A DNA stretch of 64,000 nucleotides, taken from positions 1 to 64,000 of the forward strand of contig NZ_WIJK01000008.1 of the NCBI RefSeq assembly GCF_009496285.1, given 5' to 3'. Shown here piece by piece: positions 48,137 through 57,972 of the stretch; the stretch's first letter is position 1; every line of letters starts with the position of its first letter. This DNA comes from Streptococcus mitis. Lineage in GTDB: Bacteria > Bacillota > Bacilli > Lactobacillales > Streptococcaceae. Below the pieces are notes generated by a model, which had not been told where the DNA came from, did no database searches, and saw only the letters and a program-made list of their open reading frames with translations. The position numbers were made by a program, and so were the translations under genes.

Positions 48137-49342
48137 ATGAAAAGAATTATTCGTGCTTGGAACAAAACAAATCTTATCAAACGGATCGGAATCGGAATGA
48201 CCTTAGGAGCAATTCTGGGTCTACTCGTTCCTAATCTAACTGGCATCGGTTTATTGGGAGATTTATTTGTAGGAGGACTAAAGGCCATCGCCCCTATCCT
48301 AGTTTTTGCTTTAGTCGCTAACGCCCTTTCCCAACACCAGAAAGGTCAAGATAGCAATATGAAAAAAGTCATTTTCCTCTATTTGCTGGGGACCTTTGCT
48401 GCGGCTCTTGTAGCAGTTTTGGCTAGCTTTCTCTTCCCTGTTCAGATGGTCTTGAGTAGTGCTAGTACAGAAGTTACTCCTCCAGACGGCATCGGACAAG
48501 TCCTCAGTAATCTCCTACTAAAAATAGTAGATAATCCTGTCAATGCCATCATCGAAGCTAACTATATTGGAATTTTATCTTGGGCTATCGTCTTTGGAGT
48601 TGCCATGCGTGAAGCTAGCAAAAATAGCAAGGAACTACTCAAAACAATGGCCAGTGTGACTTCAAAAATCGTCGAATGGATCATTAACCTTGCGCCATTT
48701 GGTATCCTCGGATTAGTCTTCGAAACCATCTCTGGCCAAGGTATTGCGAGTTTAGCAAATTACGGAATCTTACTCGGACTTTTGATTGCCACTATGGTTT
48801 TCGTTGCCCTAGTGATCAATCCTCTGATTGCTTTTCTATTTATCAAGAAAAATCCTTATCCACTTGTTTGGAAATGTTTGCGTATCAGCGGAGTCACAGC
48901 CTTTTTCACCCGAAGCTCAGCTGCAAATATCCCTGTTAATATGAAACTCTGTGAGGATCTAGGTCTTAATCCAGATACCTATTCTGTTTCTATCCCACTT
49001 GGATCAACTATCAATATGGCTGGAGCTGCTGTTACCATCAACATCTTAACCCTAGCTGCTGTCAATACCCTTGGAATCTCAGTTGATTTTGCAACAGCCT
49101 TTGTACTCAGTATCGTTGCAGCCATCTCTGCCTGCGGTGCTTCAGGAATCGCCGGAGGTTCACTCCTACTTATCCCGGTTGCTTGCAGTCTCTTTGGAAT
49201 TACCAATGATATCGCTATGCAGGTTGTGGGTGTCGGATTTGTCATCGGTGTTATCCAAGACTCTTGCGAAACAGCCCTCAACTCCTCAACAGATGTCCTC
49301 TTTACAGCAGTAGCTGAATTTTCCTCTGCTCGCAATAAATAA
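48137..49342 (+). CDS. sstT: Sodium-coupled serine/threonine transporter
   Basis: A 401-residue DAACS-family symporter with about nine membrane segments. Signature stretches include [12 protein letters not shown] (serine-rich hairpin), [13 protein letters not shown] (NMxGA) and a hairpin near the C-terminus ([22 protein letters not shown]). SstT imports serine and threonine with Na+. Single gene on the plus strand; a hairpin-bearing repeat follows it. Confidence 0.93.
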   Translation: MKRIIRAWNKTNLIKRIGIGMTLGAILGLLVPNLTGIGLLGDLFVGGLKAIAPILVFALVANALSQHQKGQDSNMKKVIFLYLLGTFAAALVAVLASFLFPVQMVLSSASTEVTPPDGIGQVLSNLLLKIVDNPVNAIIEANYIGILSWAIVFGVAMREASKNSKELLKTMASVTSKIVEWIINLAPFGILGLVFETISGQGIASLANYGILLGLLIATMVFVALVINPLIAFLFIKKNPYPLVWKCLRISGVTAFFTRSSAANIPVNMKLCEDLGLNPDTYSVSIPLGSTINMAGAAVTINILTLAAVNTLGISVDFATAFVLSIVAAISACGASGIAGGSLLLIPVACSLFGITNDIAMQVVGVGFVIGVIQDSCETALNSSTDVLFTAVAEFSSARNK

Positions 49343-49346
49343 TCAA

Positions 49347-49518
49347 GGAGGTTGGGACAAAAAATCCCGACCTCACTTTTCATTAACAATCAAACTTTGA
49401 CGCGGTAGCTGATTGAACTTTTTGTTCGTCTTTTAGACTCCAAAAAGCTCCTAATCATCCTCGCGGGGCTGGGACGACGAAATCGAGACTTTGTCTATCG
49501 ATTTCTGTCCCACCGCCT
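49347..49518 (-). repeat. Dispersed repeat, second copy (opposite orientation), its left end forming the sstT terminator
   Basis: The left end GAGGTTGGGA/TCCCGACCTC (49348-49374) is a terminator-like hairpin followed by ACTTTT. The right end, read on the minus strand, GTGGGACAGAAATCG then CGATTTCGTCGTCCCA, matches the left end of the 9571-9749 element. The two are members of one family in opposite directions. Confidence 0.7.
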
Positions 49519-49555
49519 TTGTCTGGTTTCTATCATTCATTTTAGGAAATGTCTC

Positions 49556-50527
49556 ATGTCTATCACTCAACGTACTTTTAAACTTGTTTTAGCCACTTGT
49601 CTAGCCTGTGTTCTAGCCTACTTTCTTGATTTATCTTCGGCTGTTTCTGCTGGTATCATCGCCCTTTTGAGCTTATCAGATACCCGTAGAAGTACGATCA
49701 AACTGGCTAAAAACCGCTTATTCTCAACCCTGCTGGCTCTGTCTATCGGCGTCTTAGCCTTTCAACTGACTGGCTACCATATTTGGAGTTTTGGTCTCTA
49801 TCTCGCCCTCTATGTCCCTCTGACCTATAAACTGGGCTGGGAGATTGGCATTACCCCTAGTAGTGTCTTGGTCAGTCATCTCTTAGTTCAAGAGTCTACC
49901 TCACCAGAACTGCTAGTGAATGAACTTCTCCTATTTCTCATCGGTACTAGCTTTGCCTTGACAGTCAATCTCTATATGCCTTCTCGGCAAAAAGAGATCC
50001 ATCTCTACCATCTCAAGGTAGAAGAAAAACTCAAGCATATCCTCCTCCGTTTTGAATATTACCTTGGAAAAGGTGATGGTCGTAACCGTGCCCAACTTGT
50101 TGAAGAACTGGACCAGCTCCTTGAAGAAGCTCTAAAACTCGTCTACCTAGACCATTCGGATCATCTTTTTCACCAAACCGATTACCACATCCACTATTTT
50201 GAAATGAGACAGAGACAGAGTCGCATTCTTCGCAATATGGCCCAGCAAATCAACACCTGTAATCTAGCCGCAAGTGAAAGCCTGATCCTTGCTCAACTTT
50301 TTGCGAAAATTGCGGATCAACTCAGCCAGACCAATCCTGCCGATGATTTGCTAGCTGCCATCGAAGGCTATCTTGAAGTTTTTCGTCATCGCACCCTCCC
50401 AAAAACAAGAGAAGAATTTGAAACACGCGCAACCTTGCTCCAACTCCTACGCGAATTGGAAAACTTTATCCAACTGAAAGTTGACTTCTATCAGCGGTAT
50501 ACTGAAGACAAAAGTAATTTATCTTAA
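49556..50527 (+). CDS. Aromatic acid exporter family membrane protein
   Basis: A 323-residue protein with about six hydrophobic segments in the first ~140 residues, then a cytoplasmic helical C-terminal domain (DUF939-type with a C-terminal helical domain). The N-terminal start MSITQRTFKLVLATCLACVL and SDTRRSTIKLAKNR are characteristic of this streptococcal family. Substrate is unknown. AGGA precedes the ATG. Terminator hairpin 50535-50579 follows. Confidence 0.82.
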   Translation: MSITQRTFKLVLATCLACVLAYFLDLSSAVSAGIIALLSLSDTRRSTIKLAKNRLFSTLLALSIGVLAFQLTGYHIWSFGLYLALYVPLTYKLGWEIGITPSSVLVSHLLVQESTSPELLVNELLLFLIGTSFALTVNLYMPSRQKEIHLYHLKVEEKLKHILLRFEYYLGKGDGRNRAQLVEELDQLLEEALKLVYLDHSDHLFHQTDYHIHYFEMRQRQSRILRNMAQQINTCNLAASESLILAQLFAKIADQLSQTNPADDLLAAIEGYLEVFRHRTLPKTREEFETRATLLQLLRELENFIQLKVDFYQRYTEDKSNLS

Positions 50528-50534
50528 CACACAA

Positions 50535-50579
50535 AACACCTTTCGATCTGCAAAAACTTGCCATTCGAAAGGTGTTTTT
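50535..50579 (+). terminator. Terminator after the exporter-like gene
   Basis: AACACCTTTCGA and TCGAAAGGTGTT form a 12-bp stem, followed by TTT. It may also protect the converging metalloprotease transcript. Confidence 0.88.
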
Positions 50580-50660
50580 CTGTTTCGAACCTAGCTCACT
50601 AGTGAATCTTACTGAGTTGCAAAATTTCTATGAACTCCTAATGATAGACTTATCTTTCCC

Positions 50661-53600
50661 TTAAGAAGTATAGATGGAATTTCTAAACTCATTTGATTCC
50701 TTGAGATATGCCTTGTATATAGCTTTTTTCAACGTCTGAACAGGAGTTTCAATAAATCGGTATTGTTTTTGGCTGATATTTCCTACTTTAATCTGAGCAA
50801 GTTCTTCTTTTACCGCTTCTTCCATCAATTGCTTCATTCTTTCAGGACTAGAAATCAGTTCTTGCTTACCTTTGTAGTCAATGGTAATCGGTTTTAACTT
50901 ACTGATATTAGCAATCCGTTCATCCATTTGTTCCTTCTTAAATTGAGCATAGGTCTTACCAGCTAAGATCTTTTCAAAGATGTACTGGTCTGACAAGGGA
51001 CGATTCTCTTTTTCTGCATCTTGCTTGTATTGATTAGAGACATAAGGAACGAATCCTTCGTAGTAACCAAGACCTGCCATGAGTTCAAAGGCTTGTTTTC
51101 TAAAGCTGATATCGCCACTCATCCCCTTATCATTTTCGTTGACACCATAAATCGTATCAAACATATCAACGGTATAATAACCATTGGCATCTACTTTCCC
51201 TGTAGCCGTAAATCCTTTAATGATATAGCGATTTACCACGATGTGATTGTCAATCAAACTATGAACATCGCCTAGCTTGCTAGCATCTGCCTCGGTCAAG
51301 GCCTTGATTTCCTCACTCTGGTGAGTTGGTTTGACCGATGGATTTGGATAAGGAACAGGTGTTCTTGAACCACTTGTCGCACTTGGTAAGAGTTGCTTGA
51401 AGTAGACTGCCTTATCCGTTGCTGATAATCCTCGACTCGCCTCAGCTTCTAGATAATCTAAAGTATAGAGAACATCGAAACTACCGTGCATATATTCTTT
51501 CAAATCTGCGGCTGATTTAAAGCGCTCTGGTGTCTTGTTGTAGAAACTGTCTTTGTCACTCTCATCATAAACAAAGTTCAAGTTAAAGTAGCTATCCGTT
51601 TCAGGAGTGTAGGAGTTTTCAAAGATTCCACGTGCATAGAATTCTGCCCCTGTACCATCTCGTCGACCATAATTGTTAAAGAGAACTGTACGATCCAACA
51701 AGTGAGTCATTTCATGAGAATAGGTTGCTGACCCTCGATCGTCCAAAACCCTATCAATAAAGTAGCGAACACCAGCCCCATTAGCCTCAGCACCTACTGA
51801 TTGAGGCGGAGAATACATGCCTAACGGAGACATGAAGTCCTTGACTCCCTTATCCGCCTCTGGACCAAACTCCTTGGACCAGGTTTCCTTGATGCCTACA
51901 TTTTGCTTACTAGTATACTTTTTCATAGTATCCACAATCAAACGGTTGGTTACTAGTTTTGATTGATTGTCTTTTTTAGTGATTCTATAAAGCGTATCAA
52001 CATAAGCAGCCTGACGCTCAGCTGTCAATTCAACCAAAGCCTTCACTTTTTCCAATTCAGCCTTATATTGAGCAGGATTGCTCTGAGCCAGTGAGGTATC
52101 CATATAAGTTCCGATATTTCCGTAAGAAACGGTTGCCATATTTGTAATGGCATAAACGCTTGGTTCCTTGATATTCACTAGTCCTAGAAGGGTAGCCATG
52201 TTATATTGTTTGCGATTATCAATCTGTTGAGGTTCTGCTCCATACTTGGCAGGATCAGAGGTCAACTTCGTGTAGAGACTTACATTTTCGTCTGTTTTTT
52301 CTTTAGATTGCTTCTCAACAACGATGGCTTTTGTAGCATCCTTCAACCAAGTATCGCCATCCATGTTTGTAAAGGTTGTTCGGTTATAGTCAAGGAAGTC
52401 TAATAGGCTTGACTTATCTGTTACTTTTCCAAAGTATGTTTCAAATGTTCGTGGACTATTGACCAGCTTCATCTCATCATAGCTCATTGAACCTAGAGAT
52501 GTTAGCCATTCTAATGACGTCACCTTCTTGCCAAAAGAGCTTGGATTGTAGGCAAGAATATCACGGATGTTGGTTTTGCCAAAATCAATATTGTAGAAAC
52601 GATTGATATAGGTTAAACCTAGGAGAATCTTTTCCTTATTAGCTTCTAAATCTGCCTGAACCTTGGCTCTGGTTTCTGCTGTGTTTCCGAGTACACTCAA
52701 GGTATGGGCTACAACTTTTTTAAGGTCTGTATCTAGGGTCTTTTTCGTTTCTTCAAGCGTATCTTTAATAGATAATCTCTCTAGATATTCTTTGCGAAGG
52801 ACTTCTTTAACCTCTTCATCTGTAATAGTAGGATTAGTTTTTTTGAGTTCAATCTTCTTACTAATTACATCCCGTCCCAGAATATTTGGTCTGAGGGCAT
52901 TTGTCACGTAAGGATTGGAAAGCAAATCTACAGCCTTCATTCCTTGGCTAGCCGGTCTTACATCAATGGCATTTTCCAACTCCGTATTCACTGGAAGAAG
53001 ATGAGGTTTGTTTTCTTTGCTTCCCACCAAGATGATCTTTGGCTTCATTGCTTTTGTCACAGTACTTGTTTCCGTGTGTGATAGCAATTCACCTGTTTGA
53101 GAATTTACTTCATAGACTCTGGTAGTGGTGGTCTCGCCAGGCTCGCCCTGGCTTTCTACTTTTTCAAAATCCTTATCAAGTGTTGGATCCTGACGACGTT
53201 CCTCCTTGATTGGAATTGGGGTCACAATAGTCTGGACATTTCCGACCTTCACTACCTTATCAATCGGAGCTGTTACTTCTTTTTGGTGTTCTCTTTCTGT
53301 AACCTGACCTGTCTGAGCATCTACTTGATAGGTGGTAGTCGTTTTTTCGCTTCCTTCCTTACCTGAAACAGCAACTTTTTCTGTTTGATAAGGAAGCGCA
53401 GGGTCCGCTTCATATATCGTTTTATTGGTGATAACCTTCATTTCCACACTTGGTTTGCTTCCAACTAGAATAATCTCATCTACCTTTTCCACCAAGGTTT
53501 TTGATGTACTAGACTCTGCAATCTGGCCACTTGTTTGATCTCTTGTATATCGGGTAGTGGTTTCTACTTGTCCATTGACACCATGTGTTTTCGTTTTTCT

Positions 53601-56600
53601 AGAACCGACCTCTTGACTGTCATCTGCTTGATAAATTATTTTGTAGGGGATTGTTTGGGTTTCAACTTTTGGTTGTGGTAAAGGCAGAGGCTCTTTTTTG
53701 GTCCCTACAAGGATGATTTCTGGAATCGGGGCTGTTGTTATTTCATTAGAGACCTGCTTGCGATTTTCCTTGCCATCTACACTCGTAACCTCGGTTAAAA
53801 TAGTACGCTCGCCGGCTACTCCTACTCTGATGACACGGGTTTGACCCTTAAGCAAGTCTGGATCTTCCTGATGAATAGTGTCATAAGCAACGGATTCTGT
53901 CGTTACTTCAAGATCTGGCTTCTCCTCGACCAAGCTTGGAGAACCTTCACTTGGAATTGAGGTCGATTCTACCTTAGTGCCTACTGCGATGATTTCGGTA
54001 ACTGGCGCCAAGGTTACAGTGTTGGATTTGACTTGGCGGTCTTCCTTGCCATCTACAGTCGTGACTTCCGTTAAAATAGTGCGCTCGCCTGCAACGCCTG
54101 CTCGGATAAGGCGGGTTTGACCCTTAAGCAAGTCTGGATCTTCATGATGTATTGTATCATAGGCAACGGATTCTGTCGTAACTTCAAGCTCTGGCTTCTC
54201 TTGGACCAAGCTTGGAGAACATTCACTTGGGGTTGAGGTGGATTCTACCTTAGTACCTACTGCGATAATTTCGGTAACTGGTTCTAAGGTTACAGTGTTG
54301 GACTTGACTTGACGGACCTCCTTGCCATCGACAATCGTCACTTCCGTTAAAATCGTGCGCTCGCCTGCAACGCCTGCTCGGATAAGGCGGGTTTCACCCT
54401 TAAGCAAGTCCGGATCTTCCTGATGAATAGTATCATAAGCAACGTTTTCTGTCGCAACTTCAAGCTCTGGATTCTCTTGGACCAAGCTTGGTGTACCTTC
54501 ACGTGGAGTTGAAGTGGATTCTACCTTAGTGCCTACTGCTATGATTTCGGTAACTGGTTCTAAGGTTACAGTGTTGGATTTGACTTGGCGAACTTCCTTG
54601 CCATCTACAGTCGTCACTTCCGTTAAAATAGTACGCTCACCTGCTACGCCTGCTCGGATGACACGGGTTTGGCCCTTAAGCAAGTCTGGATCGTCCTGAT
54701 GAATAGTGTCATAGGCAATGACTTCTGTCGTAACTTCAAGCTCTGGCTTCACCTCTTCCAAACTTGGAGTACCTTCACTTGGAATTGAAGTGGATTCTAC
54801 CTTAGTGCCTACTGCGATAATTTCGGAAATTGGCTCCAAAGTCACAGTATTGAATTTGACTTGACGGACCTCCTTACCATCTACAGTCGTGACTTCCGTT
54901 AAGATAGTGCGCTCGCCTGAGACTCCCGCTCGAAGGACGCGGTTTTGACCCTTAAGCAAGTCCGGATCATCCTGATGAATAGTATCGTAAGCAACGGTTT
55001 CTGTCGCAACTTCAAGCTCTGGCTTCACTTGGACCAAGCTTGGAGTACCTTCACTTGGAGTTGAGGTGGACTCTACCTTAGTGCCTACTGCTATGATTTC
55101 GGAAATTGGCTCCAAAGTCACAGTATTGGATTTGACTTGGCGGACTTCTTTGCCAGCCACAGTCGTCACTTCCGTTAAAATAGTACGCTCACCTGCTAGG
55201 CCTGATCGGATAAGGCGAGTTTCACCCTTAAGCAAGTCTGGATCGTCCTGATGAATAGTGTCATAGGCAATGGCTTCTGTCGTAACTTCAAGCTCCGGCT
55301 TCTCCTCGACCAAGCTCGGAGCACCTTCACTTGGAATTGAGGTGGATTCTACCTTAGTGCCTACTGCTATGATTTCGGTAACTGGTTCTAAGGTTACAGT
55401 ATTGGATTTGACCTGGCGGACTTCCTTGCCATCTACAGTCGTCACTTCCGTTAAGATCGTGCGCTCACCTGCGACGCCTGCTCGAACAACACGAGTTTGA
55501 CCCTTAAGTAAGTCTGGATCGTCCTGATGAATTGTGTCATAAGCAACGGATTCTGTCGTCACCTCTAACTCTGGCTTAACCTCGACCAAGCTTGAAGTAC
55601 CTTCACTTGGAATTGAGGTGGATTCTACCTTAGTGCCTACTGCGATAATTTCGGTAACTGGCTCCACAGTTACAGTATTGGATTTGACCTGGCGGTCTTC
55701 CTTGCCATCGACTGTCGTCACTTCCGTTAAAATAGTACGCTCACCTGCAACGCCTGCTTGGATAAGGCGAGTTTGACCCTGAAGCAAGTCTGGATCTTCC
55801 TGATGAAGAGTGTCATAGGCAACTGCTTCTGTCGTAACTTCCAATTCTGGTTTATCTTCGACAAGACTTGGAGTACCTTCACTTGGAATTGAAGTGGACT
55901 CTACCTTAGTGCCTACTGCGATAATTTCGGTAACGGGCGCGGTTGTTATTTCATTAGAAACCAGTTTGCGAGTTTCCTTGCCATCGACAGTTGTCACCTC
56001 AGTTAAGATGGCACGCTCACCGGCTACTCCTGCTCTGATGACACGGGTTTCACCCTTAAGCAAGTCTGGATCGTCCTGATGAATAGTTTCATAGGCAACG
56101 GCTTCTGTCGTAACTTCCAATTCTGGTTTATCTTCAACAAGACTTGGTGCACCTTCACTTGGGATTGAGGTAGATTCTACCTTAGTGCCTACTGCTATGA
56201 TTTCGGAAATTGGATCCAAAGTCACAGTATTGGATTTGACTTGGCGGTCTTCCTTGCCATCTACAGTCGTCACTTCTGTTAAGATAGTGCGCTCGCCTGC
56301 AACCCCTGCTCGGACAACACGAGTTCGGCCCATAAGCAAGTCTGGATCGTCCTGATGAATAGTATCATAAGCAACGGCTTCTGTCGTGACCTCTAGCTCT
56401 GGTTTCACCTCGACCAAGCTTGGTGTTCCCTCACTTGGGATTGAGGTGGATTCTACCTTAGTGCCTACTGCGATAATTTCGGTAACGGGTGCGGTCGTAA
56501 CTTCATTAGAAACTACTTTACGGGTTTCCTTGCCATCTACAGTCCTCACCTCGGTTAAAATAGTGCGCTCACCTGCAACCCCTGCTTGAATGACACGGGT

Positions 56601-57341
56601 TTGACCCTTAAGCAAGTCTGGATCGTCCTGATAAAGAGTGTCATAGGCGATGGTCTCTGTCGCAACTTCAAGCTCTGGCTTCACCTCTTCTAAACTTGGG
56701 ACACCTTCACTTGGAATTGAGGTGGATTCTACCTTATCTGCTTGTGGAGAATGAGGTTTTGTATTTTCATTTCTAGAAACTTCTCCATTCCCGCTTACAA
56801 AATAATAGCCTGTAAATTCATACCCCTCGATCCTTTCTGGTCTAGGCAAAAATTCTCCTGCAACTGTTTTGACAAGAGCTGGACGAAGCTCTACTAAGTT
56901 CTCCAAGGCAGAAACTGATAGTGCAGTACCACCTACAGCCAAAACTGTCACTAGAAAGAGAGAGGCTCCTTTTCTCTTTTTAATGAGAGTGAGCGAAACT
57001 AACAAGATACCTGTACCTAAGACAGGTAGGATAGCATTTGAAAACAAGCCAGTATCAGGTAACTTAGTAGCAGACTTACGGTAGACGAAGTAATAATCCT
57101 TACCTTCCTCCACTTGGATAGCATTCTCTTCAAACCAACGTAGTTCAGCCTTCAAAGATTCAGGAAGATCTTTATCTTCCACATAGTGTGACACTAGCTG
57201 AGGAATTCTTTCCTCTGCAAGCACGGCATTTCCACCTGTGCCTACAAAAAACAAACTCGTTCCCAATAAGACGGAACAAGTTCCTACTGCATACTTTCTC
57301 AAAGAAAAGCGTTGTTTTGCTTTAAAATGATGTTTCTTCAT
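50661..57341 (-). CDS. Surface zinc metalloprotease, M26 (IgA1 protease/ZmpB/ZmpC) family, with 11 repeats
   Basis: A 2226-residue surface protein. Residues 1-41: YSIRK-type signal (FSLRKYAVGTCSV). An LPDTG sortase motif at 94-98 is followed by two membrane helices (about 101-121 and 126-146), the N-terminal anchor layout of the M26 family. Residues 203-1214 are 11 copies of a 92-residue repeat, each ending IIAVGT (IILVGT in the last); 1215-1440 hold three diverged G5-like repeats. The C-terminal ~780 residues are the protease with HEMTH at 1876-1880 and Glu1900, the spacing of the family. Substrate unknown: IgA1, mucin or other. The ATG at 57341 follows GGAG; the TTG before it is unsupported. 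Confidence 0.93.
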   Translation of the reverse strand: MKKHHFKAKQRFSLRKYAVGTCSVLLGTSLFFVGTGGNAVLAEERIPQLVSHYVEDKDLPESLKAELRWFEENAIQVEEGKDYYFVYRKSATKLPDTGLFSNAILPVLGTGILLVSLTLIKKRKGASLFLVTVLAVGGTALSVSALENLVELRPALVKTVAGEFLPRPERIEGYEFTGYYFVSGNGEVSRNENTKPHSPQADKVESTSIPSEGVPSLEEVKPELEVATETIAYDTLYQDDPDLLKGQTRVIQAGVAGERTILTEVRTVDGKETRKVVSNEVTTAPVTEIIAVGTKVESTSIPSEGTPSLVEVKPELEVTTEAVAYDTIHQDDPDLLMGRTRVVRAGVAGERTILTEVTTVDGKEDRQVKSNTVTLDPISEIIAVGTKVESTSIPSEGAPSLVEDKPELEVTTEAVAYETIHQDDPDLLKGETRVIRAGVAGERAILTEVTTVDGKETRKLVSNEITTAPVTEIIAVGTKVESTSIPSEGTPSLVEDKPELEVTTEAVAYDTLHQEDPDLLQGQTRLIQAGVAGERTILTEVTTVDGKEDRQVKSNTVTVEPVTEIIAVGTKVESTSIPSEGTSSLVEVKPELEVTTESVAYDTIHQDDPDLLKGQTRVVRAGVAGERTILTEVTTVDGKEVRQVKSNTVTLEPVTEIIAVGTKVESTSIPSEGAPSLVEEKPELEVTTEAIAYDTIHQDDPDLLKGETRLIRSGLAGERTILTEVTTVAGKEVRQVKSNTVTLEPISEIIAVGTKVESTSTPSEGTPSLVQVKPELEVATETVAYDTIHQDDPDLLKGQNRVLRAGVSGERTILTEVTTVDGKEVRQVKFNTVTLEPISEIIAVGTKVESTSIPSEGTPSLEEVKPELEVTTEVIAYDTIHQDDPDLLKGQTRVIRAGVAGERTILTEVTTVDGKEVRQVKSNTVTLEPVTEIIAVGTKVESTSTPREGTPSLVQENPELEVATENVAYDTIHQEDPDLLKGETRLIRAGVAGERTILTEVTIVDGKEVRQVKSNTVTLEPVTEIIAVGTKVESTSTPSECSPSLVQEKPELEVTTESVAYDTIHHEDPDLLKGQTRLIRAGVAGERTILTEVTTVDGKEDRQVKSNTVTLAPVTEIIAVGTKVESTSIPSEGSPSLVEEKPDLEVTTESVAYDTIHQEDPDLLKGQTRVIRVGVAGERTILTEVTSVDGKENRKQVSNEITTAPIPEIILVGTKKEPLPLPQPKVETQTIPYKIIYQADDSQEVGSRKTKTHGVNGQVETTTRYTRDQTSGQIAESSTSKTLVEKVDEIILVGSKPSVEMKVITNKTIYEADPALPYQTEKVAVSGKEGSEKTTTTYQVDAQTGQVTEREHQKEVTAPIDKVVKVGNVQTIVTPIPIKEERRQDPTLDKDFEKVESQGEPGETTTTRVYEVNSQTGELLSHTETSTVTKAMKPKIILVGSKENKPHLLPVNTELENAIDVRPASQGMKAVDLLSNPYVTNALRPNILGRDVISKKIELKKTNPTITDEEVKEVLRKEYLERLSIKDTLEETKKTLDTDLKKVVAHTLSVLGNTAETRAKVQADLEANKEKILLGLTYINRFYNIDFGKTNIRDILAYNPSSFGKKVTSLEWLTSLGSMSYDEMKLVNSPRTFETYFGKVTDKSSLLDFLDYNRTTFTNMDGDTWLKDATKAIVVEKQSKEKTDENVSLYTKLTSDPAKYGAEPQQIDNRKQYNMATLLGLVNIKEPSVYAITNMATVSYGNIGTYMDTSLAQSNPAQYKAELEKVKALVELTAERQAAYVDTLYRITKKDNQSKLVTNRLIVDTMKKYTSKQNVGIKETWSKEFGPEADKGVKDFMSPLGMYSPPQSVGAEANGAGVRYFIDRVLDDRGSATYSHEMTHLLDRTVLFNNYGRRDGTGAEFYARGIFENSYTPETDSYFNLNFVYDESDKDSFYNKTPERFKSAADLKEYMHGSFDVLYTLDYLEAEASRGLSATDKAVYFKQLLPSATSGSRTPVPYPNPSVKPTHQSEEIKALTEADASKLGDVHSLIDNHIVVNRYIIKGFTATGKVDANGYYTVDMFDTIYGVNENDKGMSGDISFRKQAFELMAGLGYYEGFVPYVSNQYKQDAEKENRPLSDQYIFEKILAGKTYAQFKKEQMDERIANISKLKPITIDYKGKQELISSPERMKQLMEEAVKEELAQIKVGNISQKQYRFIETPVQTLKKAIYKAYLKESNEFRNSIYTS
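53021..53699 (-). repeat. Three diverged G5-like repeats in the metalloprotease gene
   Basis: About 73-81 residues each, with the common ends IILVGS, VVKVGN and IILVGSK. They link the repeat array to the catalytic part and are much less alike than the 11 upstream repeats. Confidence 0.75.
53700..56735 (-). repeat. Array of 11 tandem 276-bp repeats in the metalloprotease gene
   Basis: Exactly 11 x 276 bp. Units differ at a few positions. Two subtypes can be told apart by the end of the unit: units 1, 3 and 11 read VSNE(V/I)TTAP, units 2 and 4-10 read NTVT(L/V/D)xP. Unit 10 contains an odd Cys (SECSPSL). Confidence 0.93.
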
Positions 57342-57375
57342 GACAAACTCCAATTTCGTATCTATTCCTTTTCCC

Positions 57376-57404
57376 AGTATATCAAAAATAGTAAACGTCT
57401 ACAA
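57376..57404 (-). promoter_or_regulatory. Promoter of the metalloprotease gene
   Basis: -35 TTGTAG (revcomp of 57399-57404), 17-base spacer, -10 TATACT (revcomp of 57376-57381). Confidence 0.65.
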
Positions 57405-57607
57405 AGGATTTGAATAATAAAATTGCTATGGTTAGCTTCTTTATCCAATTTTTAAAGAAAAGTATCCTTATTCTTTGTAAACATTCACAGTAAGAACGTA
57501 ATTTCCTCCCAGAAGTTCTTCTATTATCTGCTACTTAATAAAAATCTAGTGAATGAAAGTAGGAGGCCGATGAAGCTTAAAGAGCCTAAATTTCTAGATT
57601 CTACAAA

Positions 57608-57656
57608 GCAAAAACCACAAGTAAACTCAGTTTTACTGACTTCACTTGTGGTGGTT
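57608..57656 (-). terminator. Terminator after the typA unit
   Basis: Minus strand ACCACAAGT pairs with ACTTGTGGT, with an inner TCAGT/ACTGA stem, followed by TTTTT. Confidence 0.85.
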
Positions 57657-57707
57657 GTTTTTATCAAAATATTTACCGAATCCTAGTAGAACCCCAGAGC
57701 CACTTAC

Positions 57708-57953
57708 CTATCTCTTTTTCACCGACATTAGGGAGATATCTCGCAAACTAAAGTAAGTGAGGACCAGCATGGCTACTGTGATAAAGAATTCTGTTGGTAG
57801 CTGAAAGATTTGTAGGATGGACAACATAAGCAAAATCACGAGGGAAACGAGACCAAAAACAAGAATTACAATATTAACTGTTCCCTTGATACTTTGAGGT
57901 GTCGCAAAGATGTAGAGTAAGAGTAATAAAATCCCTATGATTAAATAGACCAT
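57708..57953 (-). CDS. Small membrane protein, DUF3165-like
   Basis: An 81-residue protein with about three hydrophobic segments and a basic end (SVKKR). It resembles the DUF3165 proteins found beside typA in streptococci (from memory). It starts 20 bases after typA, so it is probably co-transcribed. Function unknown. Confidence 0.65.
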   Translation of the reverse strand: MVYLIIGILLLLLYIFATPQSIKGTVNIVILVFGLVSLVILLMLSILQIFQLPTEFFITVAMLVLTYFSLRDISLMSVKKR

Positions 57954-57972
57954 TTTCTGCTCTTTCTAGCTC

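Larger units (their letters stand above)
57342..57707. other. 366-bp intergenic region between the metalloprotease and the small membrane gene
   Basis: It holds the metalloprotease promoter (57376-57404), a terminator hairpin (57608-57656), and otherwise AT-rich sequence without a convincing gene. A 38-codon frame with AGGAGG (57570-57686, plus strand) crosses the terminator and is not called. Confidence 0.7.

Noticed and set aside
53700..56735. Regularly spaced plus-strand frames of about 61-76 codons inside the metalloprotease gene
   Set aside because: They recur every 276 or 552 bases as antisense shadows of the protein repeats.
53700..56735. CRISPR-like regular repeats
   Set aside because: The units are 276 bp, contiguous and coding; no short repeat/spacer pattern or cas genes exist in the window.
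57570..57686. A 38-codon plus-strand frame with AGGAGG, ending in a hydrophobic stretch
   Set aside because: Spacing to the ATG is only three bases, and its second half is the terminator hairpin of the typA unit; the hydrophobic residues come from the T/G-rich stem.
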